In this document: positions 1-6,834 of the stretch, one piece after another
Layout of the letters: each line of letters opens with the position of its first letter
How positions within the stretch are numbered: the first letter of the stretch is position 1
Notes under the pieces: generated by a model
The model's database searches: none
What the model was told of the DNA's origin: nothing
Seen by the model: only the letters and a program-made list of their open reading frames with translations
Source: DAOTWP01 sp034435675
GTDB taxonomy: Bacteria > Chloroflexota > Anaerolineae > Aggregatilineales > Phototrophicaceae
NCBI GenBank assembly: GCA_034435675.1
Contig: DAOTWP010000109.1
Coordinates: forward strand, 1-18,125
Direction: 5' to 3'
DNA length: 18,125 bases
Position numbers and translations under genes: made by a program

Positions 1-1097
1 GGCTCGGCTTCTACTATTTCATTCCCGCCGCGCTGCTGACCGTCGTCGTGCTGCTGTCACGCCGTCGGGGCGAAGGCTGGCGGCAGGTGCGCCCGCTGCT
101 GGCGGCAGTCCCCGCGTTTCTGCTGGGCAGCGCGCCATTCTGGCTGCACAACCTGAGACACGATTTTGAAACTTTCCGCGTGATCGGCGCGGGCAGCACC
201 ACCGCAGGCGAAATCAACGCGGTGCTGCGCCACTTCGCCAGTGATTTGCTGCCCCGGCTGGTGACGGGTGCGCCGGAGTGGGGCGCTTACGGACGGCTGG
301 CGCACGTGCTGGCGCTGCTGCTCTATGGCGCGGGCATGCTGGCGCTGGCTGTGCTGGCGCTGCGGCGCGCGTCCCCGGCGGGCAAACGGCTGCTGCGCGT
401 GCTGCTGCTGGGGCTGGCGCTGACCATTCCGCCGGTGTATGCGCTGAGCAGTTACGGCGACAGCGCGCTGAATCCCTGGGGCATTGATGCCACCGGGCGC
501 TATGTGCTGATGCTGCACAGTGTGCTGCCGGTGGGCGCGGCGGCGTTGGCGGGTGTGCTGCCGCTGCGTGCCCACTGCCGGGGGGCGCGGTGGACATGCT
601 GGCACGTCGTGCGGGGCGCTGGCGGGGCGAGTGCCGTCGCGCTGCTGCTGACGCTAAATATATCTTTAGTGCTGCGTATTAATAGTCTGCGTGCTTTTGA
701 TTCACCATATTATCATCGCTTACCGAATAACTTAACACCGCTCGTTGATTACCTTAACGACTATGGTTATAATTATGTCTGGACGGACACAGGCATCGCA
801 CAAGTCCTGGTTTTTCAGACTGGCGGGCAGCTTATCGCTGCGGATTATTATGACGCCTACATTGCAGGGGGGATTCTGCGTTTTCCCGAATTATTGACGG
901 CTGTCGAAACAGCGGCGTTTGCGGTTTACGTGGTTCCGGTACAGCCGGGGCAAACGGATTTTCCGCTGCGCCGTGCCTTCGCTGCGGCGGGCATCGGTTA
1001 TCGGCTGGATTACCCGACGGCAAGTCTGGCGGTTATTGTGCCAGAGCGCCGGGTGAATCCTCATGAGGTAGCGGCGGGGTTGGGGTATCAGTATTAG
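1..1097 (+). CDS. Membrane glycosyltransferase-like protein, 5' end outside the window
   Basis: The frame is open from base 3, so the gene starts upstream of the window; 364 residues are visible before the TAG. The visible part has several hydrophobic helices (about residues 5-16, 32-43, 96-116, 123-142, 167-190 and 197-215), then a soluble tail of about 145 residues. The stretch GSAPFWLHNLRHDFETF after an early helix resembles the Pro/Trp/Asn loop of GT39/ArnT-type (GT-C) transferases that use polyprenol-phosphate sugars, and the D-A-T-G-R-Y-V-L helix start fits that class. The catalytic N-terminal Asp region would lie outside the window, so substrate and activity cannot be judged. Composition changes sharply inside the gene near base 655, from roughly 75% to under 40% GC. 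A GT39-like role is inferred; another polytopic envelope protein is possible. Confidence 0.6.
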   Translation, partial: LGFYYFIPAALLTVVVLLSRRRGEGWRQVRPLLAAVPAFLLGSAPFWLHNLRHDFETFRVIGAGSTTAGEINAVLRHFASDLLPRLVTGAPEWGAYGRLAHVLALLLYGAGMLALAVLALRRASPAGKRLLRVLLLGLALTIPPVYALSSYGDSALNPWGIDATGRYVLMLHSVLPVGAAALAGVLPLRAHCRGARWTCWHVVRGAGGASAVALLLTLNISLVLRINSLRAFDSPYYHRLPNNLTPLVDYLNDYGYNYVWTDTGIAQVLVFQTGGQLIAADYYDAYIAGGILRFPELLTAVETAAFAVYVVPVQPGQTDFPLRRAFAAAGIGYRLDYPTASLAVIVPERRVNPHEVAAGLGYQY

Positions 1098-1123
1098 TAC
1101 CCGACGAGGAAGCACCACTTAAC

Positions 1124-1141
1124 TGATCTAATAATTAGTCA
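1124..1141. promoter_or_regulatory. Inverted repeat upstream of the histidine kinase
   Basis: The sequence TGAtCTAATaATTAGTCA has arms CTAAT/ATTAG around a single A, extended by TGA/TCA with one unpaired base. It lies 25 bases before the kinase start in the short gap after the preceding gene. No T-run follows, so an operator or promoter element fits better than a terminator; TAATAA at 1129-1134 could serve as a -10. This is a weak call from symmetry alone. Confidence 0.25.
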
Positions 1142-1165
1142 CCCCTTGAAGATAAAAGGACCCCT

Positions 1166-2407
1166 GTGCCGGGTGCGAGTATGTCAATTCTTACGCCGGA
1201 ATCTGTAAAGGTACTGCGCGAGTCCAGCAAGGACGATGCCGCTTTCATGACGCTGGTAGCTTTGTTCGAAGATACCCTAAACCAGCATGTCCTGGGACTG
1301 GTGCGCTCAGTGCTGCAAGAGGGCGAGTCGCGGTTCCGCACGATTTTTGAGACCACCTCATTTGGGATTGTCCTGGCGGATGCTGACAGCAGCATTATTG
1401 ATGCCAACCCGGCATTCTGCGCGCTGCTCGGTTATACAGTAGATGACCTGCGCCACATGCGTTATGAGTCGTTCACCCACCCTGAAGACCTTGCCATTGA
1501 ATTAGAACTCTCTGCCGAATTGGTCGCCGGAAAACGCCGCCATTACCAACTTGACAAACGCTATCTGCGCCGCGACGGGCAGTATATCTGGGTGCGGGTG
1601 ACCGGCTCACTGATCCATGATGAAGATGGCAGCATTCGTTATGGGCTGGTGCTGGTGGAAGACATCAGCGAATATCGCCGCATCCAGCAGCAGGCAATTG
1701 AACTGGCAGTCGAACGCGAAAAAGTCAAGCTGCTGACCCATTTTATTCAGGACGCCGGGCACGAATTTCGCACGCCGCTGTCAATCATCAACACACGCAC
1801 CTATCTGCTGCGCAAGCTGCACGACGAGCCGCTGCGCCGCGAAACCCTGCTGCAAAGTATCGAGCAGCAGTCGGACAACATTGTGCGGCTGGTGGATGGG
1901 CTGGTCGAACTGGCGCGGCTGGAAAGCAATGCGCCGCTGTCCGCCGATGCGATTGATCTCAATGCGCTGGTGCGTGATGTGGTGGTGTTGATGCAAACCC
2001 GCGCGGAACAGCAGCAGTTGAGTTTGCACGTGGAACTTGCAGCGGATTTGCCCCCGCTGGTCGGCAGTTATAACGAACTGCTGCTGGCGCTGCGCGAGAT
2101 TCTGGACAACGCGATCCGCCATTCCCCTGATGGCAGCGCGGTGCTGCTGCACACGGGCAAACACGACGAGCACGCCGAAATCGAAATCCGCGACAGCGGC
2201 GAAGGGATCACCCCCGCCGATCTGCCGCATATCTTCAAGCGTTTCTACCGCGCCGACACTGCCCATTCCACACACGGGTTCGGGCTGGGATTGGCAATTG
2301 TCGAGAAGATTATCCAGCGGCACAATGGTGAGGTGCTGGTTGACAGCCGCAAAGGGCACGGCAGCCGCTTTGTACTGCGCCTGCCGCTGGTGTCCGCCAT
2401 TTGTTGA
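1166..2407 (+). CDS. Soluble PAS-domain sensor histidine kinase
   Basis: A 413-residue histidine kinase without membrane segments, so probably a cytosolic sensor. After an N-terminal helix of about 50 residues comes a PAS domain (about 52-170), including the D-A-N-P-A-F and L-L-G-Y motifs and a PAC-like end. The HisKA H-box is DAGHEFRTPLS with phosphoacceptor His199. The HATPase_c domain has the N-box EILDNAIRHS (311-320), G1 DSGEG (343-347), F-box FKRFYRAD (357-364) and G2 GFGLGLAIV (371-379), so it should be catalytically competent. GTG at 1166 is chosen because AAAAGGA ends five bases before it; ATG at 1181 in the same frame lacks a well-placed site. No response regulator is adjacent. The next gene, 18 bases downstream, is a kinase-fold protein with a degenerate active site, probably co-transcribed. 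Confidence 0.9.
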   Translation: MPGASMSILTPESVKVLRESSKDDAAFMTLVALFEDTLNQHVLGLVRSVLQEGESRFRTIFETTSFGIVLADADSSIIDANPAFCALLGYTVDDLRHMRYESFTHPEDLAIELELSAELVAGKRRHYQLDKRYLRRDGQYIWVRVTGSLIHDEDGSIRYGLVLVEDISEYRRIQQQAIELAVEREKVKLLTHFIQDAGHEFRTPLSIINTRTYLLRKLHDEPLRRETLLQSIEQQSDNIVRLVDGLVELARLESNAPLSADAIDLNALVRDVVVLMQTRAEQQQLSLHVELAADLPPLVGSYNELLLALREILDNAIRHSPDGSAVLLHTGKHDEHAEIEIRDSGEGITPADLPHIFKRFYRADTAHSTHGFGLGLAIVEKIIQRHNGEVLVDSRKGHGSRFVLRLPLVSAIC

Positions 2408-2425
2408 TCGTTTGGAGGTTGTTCT

Positions 2426-3280
2426 GTGCTGCCAACCCCGCATAACCCGCTGCTGCCGCTGAACCCCGGCGACACACTTCAGGAGCGCTACCGCATAACA
2501 CGCCTGCTGGAACGCGGCGGGCTGAACTGCGCTTACGAAGCGCTCGACCTGTTCCAGCATGACCCCACGCAGATGGTGTTCGTGCGCGAGATGCGCTTCA
2601 ACCCGGCGATGAGCGTGCCGCAGCGCAAAACCGCGCTGGATACCTTCCGCCGCGCGGTGGACTTTCTCATGGCGCTGAGTCACCCCGGCATTCCCAAGAC
2701 GCTGGACTCGTTTGACCAGCGCGGGCGGGTGTATCTGGTGACACAGATGCCGCCGGGCATGCCGCTGCAAGCGCGCATTGACGCCGCCCGCAGCGCCAGC
2801 GAACCACTCGCCCCGGCACAGGCGCTGCGCTGGGGGCTGGGGCTGTGCGATGTGCTGGACTATCTGCATACGCTGGGCGGTGAGCCGTTTGTGGTCAGCA
2901 ATGTTGCCCCGCCGAATATTTACTCTGCGGATGATGGGCGGGTGGCGCTGGTCGAGTTCGGCATCAACAAGGTGTTCGTCCACCAGATGCTCGACACCAA
3001 CATCGGGCTGGTGGGGTATGCCCCGCCGGAACTGTACCTGGGCGAGATCAGCCCGCAGACCGACGTGTACGGCGTGGGCGCGACACTGCATCACGCGCTG
3101 ACGGGCAGCGATCCCCGGCTGCACGCGCCGTTCAGCTTTGACGAGCGCCCGCTGCGTGCGCTGAACCCGGCGGTGTCCCCGGCGCTGGCGGCGGTGGTCA
3201 TGCAGGCGCTGCACCCGCTGCCGCGCGAACGCTATGCCGACTGCCGCGCGCTGAAGGACGCGCTGCACGCGGCGGGGTGA
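2426..3280 (+). CDS. Ser/Thr protein kinase-fold protein, probable pseudokinase
   Basis: A 284-residue protein that covers a whole bacterial (PknB/Hanks-type) kinase fold with the signature residues changed. The Gly loop reads ERGGLNCAYEALD (29-41). The VAIK lysine position holds Arg54 (VFVREM). HRDLKPxN is replaced by VSNVAPPN (157-164), so the catalytic Asp is Asn and the catalytic-loop Lys is Ala; only the Asn remains. DFG is EFG (177-179). Structural motifs persist: GYAPPEL (197-203) for the APE segment and DVYGVGATLHHALTG (213-227) for helix F. Phosphotransfer is therefore unlikely; a scaffold or allosteric role is inferred. GTG at 2426 follows GGAGG at 2414-2418. There is no transmembrane or sensor domain. 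The gene follows the histidine kinase by 18 bases in one apparent operon. Its stop lies within a 24-bp repeat that recurs at the end of the next gene. Confidence 0.8.
   Translation: MLPTPHNPLLPLNPGDTLQERYRITRLLERGGLNCAYEALDLFQHDPTQMVFVREMRFNPAMSVPQRKTALDTFRRAVDFLMALSHPGIPKTLDSFDQRGRVYLVTQMPPGMPLQARIDAARSASEPLAPAQALRWGLGLCDVLDYLHTLGGEPFVVSNVAPPNIYSADDGRVALVEFGINKVFVHQMLDTNIGLVGYAPPELYLGEISPQTDVYGVGATLHHALTGSDPRLHAPFSFDERPLRALNPAVSPALAAVVMQALHPLPRERYADCRALKDALHAAG
3187..3210 (+). repeat. 24-bp direct repeat B, copy 1 (inside pseudokinase gene)
   Basis: Bases 3187-3210 are repeated exactly at 3296-3319, an offset of 109. Copy 1 is coding and lies in the C-terminal helices of the pseudokinase (around A-A-V-V-M-Q-A-L); copy 2 is non-coding, just after the gene. 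Confidence 0.85.
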
Positions 3281-3296
3281 ACGGGCAGGCTGCGCG
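3273..3296 (+). repeat. 24-bp direct repeat A, copy 1 (spans pseudokinase stop)
   Basis: Begins CGGGGTGAACGGGCAGG and is identical over 24 bases to 4023-4046. It contains the TGA of the pseudokinase gene. With copy 2, which contains the TGA of the next gene, it bounds a segment with a 750-bp offset. Confidence 0.9.
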
Positions 3297-3319
3297 GCGG
3301 CGGTGGTCATGCAGGCGCT
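3296..3319 (+). repeat. 24-bp direct repeat B, copy 2 (intergenic)
   Basis: Exact copy of 3187-3210, abutting the end of repeat A copy 1 with one shared base. Two unrelated 24-bp repeats meeting here mark a rearrangement junction at the left border of the AT-rich segment. Confidence 0.85.
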
Positions 3320-3355
3320 AGGGGCACGGCAGCGGTCGGAGGGCGAATAGAACAA

Positions 3356-4030
3356 ATGATGCGAAAATGGACAGCCTGTGCGCTCTTTTTGGTCCCGGCA
3401 TGGTTTGCGGGGATGATTTTAATCGTGCCCAGTAGTGGGCAACCACCATCATTAAGAAGTGTTTTCAACCATCCCGACTGCGTGAGAGCTTGCTGGTTGG
3501 GAATAGAGCCAGGTGTAACCACGCAGACCGAAGTACAGAACATTACTACAAGTTTAGGGATTAACTACCAAGTGGTTATCTTTAGCAATGATGGGGAAGC
3601 GAACGGGCTTTATCAATGGATTCCTGATGAAACTCAGCCGTTTATTAATGTCGATAATGTATTGGACGTAGTGTCTATTCGATTTGCGGGAGGGGTAGTC
3701 AGTCAGATCAAGCTTCCTGTCAGCATCCCCTTATCGATGGTGATTTCTGAATATGATGCACCAATTCGCGTTCAGGAGATTACTGGAAACACATTAGAAT
3801 TGCTCTATCCGAATGAAGGTTTGATATTCACCACGAACTTCGGAAACCAAACCATAACGCATCTGACCTTAATCTCAGCAGATATGTTCGAGGCACTCTA
3901 CTCGATTGAACCCAACGGAGGGGCTGTGGCAATCCTGGAAGATTGCTCCGTTATAAACATTCCCTGCCCTGTAGCCACTGCGACACCAACACCCCCTGCG
4001 CGGCAGACTGACGGCACGCAGCCGGGGTGA
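3356..4030 (+). CDS. Secreted protein of unknown function, AT-rich gene
   Basis: A 224-residue protein with an N-terminal signal or anchor helix (about residues 4-25, after M-M-R-K). The mature part begins near S-S-G-Q-P-P. Its motif C-W-L-G-I-E-P-G-V-T-T-Q-T-E-V (about 46-60) resembles small extracellular proteins often seen in Chloroflexota; I recall this pattern but know no assigned function. The C-terminus is rich in Pro and Thr (A-T-A-T-P-T-P-P-A-R) and ends in a repeat-encoded P-G. ATG at 3356 (or the adjacent ATG at 3359) follows GGAGGG at 3338-3343, about 12 bases away. The gene is near 40% GC by hand count (38% over 3541-3600), against about 75% at the end of the previous gene. Only the last 40 or so coding bases return to the local GC-rich style. 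Composition and flanking repeats suggest acquisition as a block. Confidence 0.65.
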   Translation: MMRKWTACALFLVPAWFAGMILIVPSSGQPPSLRSVFNHPDCVRACWLGIEPGVTTQTEVQNITTSLGINYQVVIFSNDGEANGLYQWIPDETQPFINVDNVLDVVSIRFAGGVVSQIKLPVSIPLSMVISEYDAPIRVQEITGNTLELLYPNEGLIFTTNFGNQTITHLTLISADMFEALYSIEPNGGAVAILEDCSVINIPCPVATATPTPPARQTDGTQPG

Positions 4031-4046
4031 ACGGGCAGGCTGCGCG
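4023..4046 (+). repeat. 24-bp direct repeat A, copy 2 (spans stop of secreted-protein gene)
   Basis: Identical over 24 bases to 3273-3296. It includes the GGG-TGA end of the secreted-protein gene and 16 bases after it. Flanking bases differ on both sides, which fixes the repeat length. Confidence 0.9.
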
Positions 4047-4073
4047 CATGTTATATCGCCCGCTACCTGGGAG

Positions 4074-4859
4074 TTACGGCTGGCTGAGCGGCACGGCGGG
4101 TTCGACGTATGCCTGCTGGCGGCGCATCTGCGGCGTCAGGCGGCGATGATACCACCACACCTGCCACACGCGCAGTGCCGCCTCAATCTGAATGCGCAGA
4201 CTCATCTTGGACTGCCCGCGCTGGCGATCCGGGAAGTGAATCGGGATTTCGGCGATGCGGTAGCCCAGCCGGTGCGCCAGATAGGTGATTTCGACCAGAA
4301 ACACGTAGCCGTTGGAGCGCACGCGGTCTAAATCCAGCCCGATCAGTGCCTCGCGCCGCCATGCGCGGAAGCCGCCGGTTGCCTCGCTGGTCGGCAGTCC
4401 CAGAATCAGCGGCACATAGACGCGGTTGGCAAACAGGCTGAGCAGCCTGCGGTGCAGCCCCCAGCTTTCGTCCAGGCTGCCGCCACGTGTGAAGCGCGAC
4501 CCGATCACCAGATCGCTGCCCGCATCCAGCTTTGCCAGGAGCTGCGGGATGTAGTGCGGCTGGTGGCTGAAGTCGCAGTCCATTTGCAGCACCTGCTCCG
4601 CGCCCAGCGCCAGCGCCTGCTTCAGCCCGGCGATATAGGCAGGTCCCAAACCCGCTTTTTCGCGGCGGTGCAGCACAAACACACGCCCGGCATGCTGCGC
4701 GACCAGCCCGTCGGCAATCTGCCCCGTGCCGTCCGGCGAATTATCGTCCACCACCAGCACCGCCAGATCGCTGACCGGCAGCGCCAGCAGCGCGGCGACC
4801 ATCAGCGGCAGGTTTTCAGCTTCGTTATACGTGGGCAGCACCACGACCGTTTTTGGCAT
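4074..4859 (-). CDS. Family 2 glycosyltransferase, polyprenol-phosphate mannose synthase-like
   Basis: A 261-residue GT-A enzyme of the DPM1 type, which transfers a hexose (typically mannose from GDP-mannose) to polyprenol phosphate at the cytoplasmic face of the membrane. Motifs: the N-terminal V-V-L-P-T-Y-N-E-A-E-N-L (6-17), the nucleotide-sugar motif DDNSPDGT (38-45), the metal-binding D-C-D at 94-96 followed by F-S-H-Q-P, GSRFTRGG (120-127), and the R-G-Q-S-K-M stretch (214-219) typical of DPM1-like enzymes. There is no C-terminal membrane domain, so it matches the soluble single-domain form. ATG at 4859 follows GAGGA nine bases upstream on the minus strand. Its product could feed the GT-C-like transferases at the two window edges. 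It converges with the secreted-protein gene. The family call is firm; the sugar is inferred. Confidence 0.9.
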   Translation of the reverse strand: MPKTVVVLPTYNEAENLPLMVAALLALPVSDLAVLVVDDNSPDGTGQIADGLVAQHAGRVFVLHRREKAGLGPAYIAGLKQALALGAEQVLQMDCDFSHQPHYIPQLLAKLDAGSDLVIGSRFTRGGSLDESWGLHRRLLSLFANRVYVPLILGLPTSEATGGFRAWRREALIGLDLDRVRSNGYVFLVEITYLAHRLGYRIAEIPIHFPDRQRGQSKMSLRIQIEAALRVWQVWWYHRRLTPQMRRQQAYVEPAVPLSQP

Positions 4860-4937
4860 TGCGTTCTGTCCTCAATCATCCGCACACGCCGGAGCAAAAC
4901 AGGTCGAACAGACTGCCGGGTGCGGGTGCGGGCATGT

Positions 4938-4965
4938 ATTGTAATGGCAGTTGCCCGGCACGCAA
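4938..4965 (-). promoter_or_regulatory. Candidate promoter of the mannose synthase-like gene
   Basis: Minus-strand -10 TACAAT (4938-4943) and -35 TTGCGT (4960-4965) are separated by 16 bases, about 80 bases before the start codon. The match is moderate and the -35 is imperfect. Confidence 0.35.
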
Positions 4966-4989
4966 AGGGGCGAGCCAGCGCAGGGGCTG

Positions 4990-4998
4990 TGGTACAAT
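4990..4998 (+). promoter_or_regulatory. Candidate extended -10 promoter of the ATPase gene
   Basis: TGG-TACAAT at 4990-4998 is an extended -10 element about 48 bases before the ATPase start at 5047. No convincing -35 lies 17 bases upstream, as expected for extended -10 promoters. It faces away from the mannose synthase promoter candidate. Confidence 0.4.
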
Positions 4999-5046
4999 GC
5001 ATTCAGCTCAGCACACTGGATTGACGACAGGCAGGTAACACCTACC

Positions 5047-6189
5047 ATGCATTTCTCGCGGGTTCGACTGGAAAACTGGCGCAACTTCACCAGCAGTGAT
5101 GTTCCGCTGCAAAACCGTGCCTTTCTGGTTGGTGCCAATGCAACGGGAAAATCCAACTTTCTTGATGCCCTGCGCTTCTTGCGCGATATTGTCCTCGAAG
5201 GCGGCGGCTTTCAGGAAGCGGTGCGGCGGCGCGGGGGTGTCTCGGCGCTGCGCAGCCTTCACGCGCGCAGCCAACCGGCGGTTGCGCTTGACGTAGACCT
5301 GAACGAGGGGGATGCACTTGAATGGCGTTATCGTCTGGTTTTCGATCAGGATACCCGCAAACGCCCTTTGCTGCTGGAAGAACACATCTGGCACGGGGGT
5401 ATACTGCTGCTCAGCCGCCCAGATGGCGATGACCGTGCCGACGCCGCGCGCCTGCGGCAAACACTGCTGGAACAGACCTTTGCCAACCGCGAGTTCCGCG
5501 CCGTTGCCGATTTCTTTCGCTCCATTACCTACTGGCACGTGGTCCCGCAGTTGGTCCGCGATCCTGAACGTTCGATAGGCAGAACAGCGGATCCGTTCGG
5601 CGGCGATTTCCTCGAACAGATCGGCAATGCTGCCGAAAACTCGCGCAAAGCGCGCCTGCGCCGGATTGAGGCTGCGCTCCAGATTGCCGTGCCGAGCCTG
5701 ACGAGCCTGCAATGGCAGCGTGACCAACAGGGAACCGCGCATCTGCGTACCAACGATAAGCACTGGCGTCCTCAGGGGGCATGGCAAACAGAACTGGAGC
5801 TTTCGGATGGCACGCTGCGCCTGATCGGGTTGTTGTGGGCATTGCAGGATGGGCGTGGACCCCTGCTGCTGGAAGAACCGGAGCTTTCACTGCACCCTGG
5901 CATCGTGCGTCATCTGTCGCAAATGATGCTGAGCATCCAGCGCCAGCAGAAGCTCGCCTTTCGCCAGACCTTCGTCAGCACGCACAGCAGTGATTTGCTC
6001 AATGATGAAGGCATCGCCCCGGACGAAGTGCTGCTGTTTCTGCCGGATGACAATGGGACGCAGATTCGACAGGGAGCAGCGCTGGATGCAGTGCTCGAAC
6101 AACTCAATGCGCGCCTGCCACTGGGCGAAATTGTGAACGCCCTCACCGAACCCGCCAATAGTGACCAACTGTTATCATTTGAACGTTAA
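5047..6189 (+). CDS. AAA/ABC-type ATPase, RecF/OLD-like (AAA_21 class)
   Basis: A 380-residue ATPase. The N-terminus M-H-F-S-R-V-R-L-E-N-W-R-N-F is the usual opening strand of RecF/SMC-like ATPases. Walker A is GANATGKS (29-36), an ABC-signature-like stretch is LSDGTLRLI (252-260), Walker B is LLLEEPELSLHP (273-284), and the switch/H-loop is STHSSDLL (311-318). No nuclease domain is fused. ATG at 5047 is chosen because homology begins there; the same frame stays open upstream to a TTG at 4951, but that stretch looks non-coding and holds the promoter candidate. The TAA at 6187-6189 is followed directly, in the same frame, by sequence encoding a TOPRIM domain. ATPase plus TOPRIM is the layout of OLD-family nucleases and of several antiphage systems such as Gabija GajA (fused) or PARIS (two genes). 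A defence or DNA-repair role is inferred. Confidence 0.85.
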   Translation: MHFSRVRLENWRNFTSSDVPLQNRAFLVGANATGKSNFLDALRFLRDIVLEGGGFQEAVRRRGGVSALRSLHARSQPAVALDVDLNEGDALEWRYRLVFDQDTRKRPLLLEEHIWHGGILLLSRPDGDDRADAARLRQTLLEQTFANREFRAVADFFRSITYWHVVPQLVRDPERSIGRTADPFGGDFLEQIGNAAENSRKARLRRIEAALQIAVPSLTSLQWQRDQQGTAHLRTNDKHWRPQGAWQTELELSDGTLRLIGLLWALQDGRGPLLLEEPELSLHPGIVRHLSQMMLSIQRQQKLAFRQTFVSTHSSDLLNDEGIAPDEVLLFLPDDNGTQIRQGAALDAVLEQLNARLPLGEIVNALTEPANSDQLLSFER

Positions 6190-6804
6190 ACAACGACCCC
6201 TGTTGTCAACGCTGCTGTCGAGGGACTCACCGATGAAATCATTGTCCGCAGGCTGCTGGAACATGCCGGGTTGCAGGCGGGGCTGCTGCGTGTTCACGGC
6301 GGCAAGGCAGATCTGCTCAAGAAACTGCCCGGATACAACGCTGCCAGCCGCCACATGCACTGGCTGATACTGCTTGATCTGGATCAGGAAGCGGGTGGTT
6401 GTCCAGCGCTCTACATCCGGCAGTGCCTTGACCAGGAGCGTGCAGGAAAGTTCTGTTTGCGCATCGCGGTGCAGGCGCTGGAAGCATGGCTGCTGGCTGA
6501 TATCGAGCAACTGGCGGCGTATCTGGGGGTAGCGGCAGGCAACTTCCCGGCGAATCCCGATGCCGAGCCGAACCCCAAACATACGCTGCTTGAAATTGTT
6601 CGCCGGAAGTGCCGCAAGGCAGCGCTGCGCAGCGATTTGCTGCCGCGCCCCGGCAGTGGTGCAAAAGTTGGTCCCGCCTATCCCGGACGCATTCAGGAAT
6701 TTGTGCGGCAATCCCCGTGGAGACCTGAGGCTGCCGCCAAGCGCTCGGATAGTCTGCGGCGCTGTCTTGACGCACTCAACAACATCAAACGTCAGGGAAT
6801 ATGA
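6190..6804 (+). CDS. TOPRIM-domain protein paired with the ATPase; N-terminus disrupted or mis-started
   Basis: The frame encodes a TOPRIM-like nuclease partner: V-E-G-L-T-D-E (catalytic Glu encoded at 6220-6222), then W-L-I-L-L-D-L-D-Q with the D-x-D pair (encoded near 6376-6384), then a conserved A-L-E-A-W-L-L-A-D helix and a P-R-P-G-S-G…V-G-P-A-Y stretch that I recall from hypothetical partners of such ATPases. The first usual start in this frame is TTG at 6271, which would remove the catalytic Glu. Upstream, the frame runs straight back to the ATPase TAA without ATG, GTG or TTG. A TTG at 6179 (or GTG at 6161) in the -1-related frame would read M-N-V-K-Q-R-P. It joins the TOPRIM frame if one C is missing from the tract at 6197-6200, giving M-N-V-K-Q-R-P-P-V-V-N-A-A-V-E-G. 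The gene may thus be frameshifted, or the base lost in assembly. The listed start is where the conserved frame opens, not a start codon. Confidence 0.7.
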   Translation, partial: TTTPVVNAAVEGLTDEIIVRRLLEHAGLQAGLLRVHGGKADLLKKLPGYNAASRHMHWLILLDLDQEAGGCPALYIRQCLDQERAGKFCLRIAVQALEAWLLADIEQLAAYLGVAAGNFPANPDAEPNPKHTLLEIVRRKCRKAALRSDLLPRPGSGAKVGPAYPGRIQEFVRQSPWRPEAAAKRSDSLRRCLDALNNIKRQGI

Positions 6805-6834
6805 TACCGCGTACTTTTGTTGTTGCTCTGTTTT

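Noticed and set aside
1781..3355. Long open frame of 524 codons on the minus strand
   Set aside because: It is antisense to the histidine kinase and pseudokinase genes, is rich in Arg, Gln and His, and has no recognisable domain; GC-rich codon bias opens such shadow frames.
3356..4030. Insertion sequence as explanation for the AT-rich block
   Set aside because: No transposase, no terminal inverted repeats; the gene encodes a secreted protein and the flanking direct repeat is 24 bp.
6194..6204. Programmed -1 frameshift site at the C tract
   Set aside because: The local sequence does not form an X-XXY-YYZ slippery heptamer in the needed frame, and I see no clear downstream pseudoknot; an indel is simpler.
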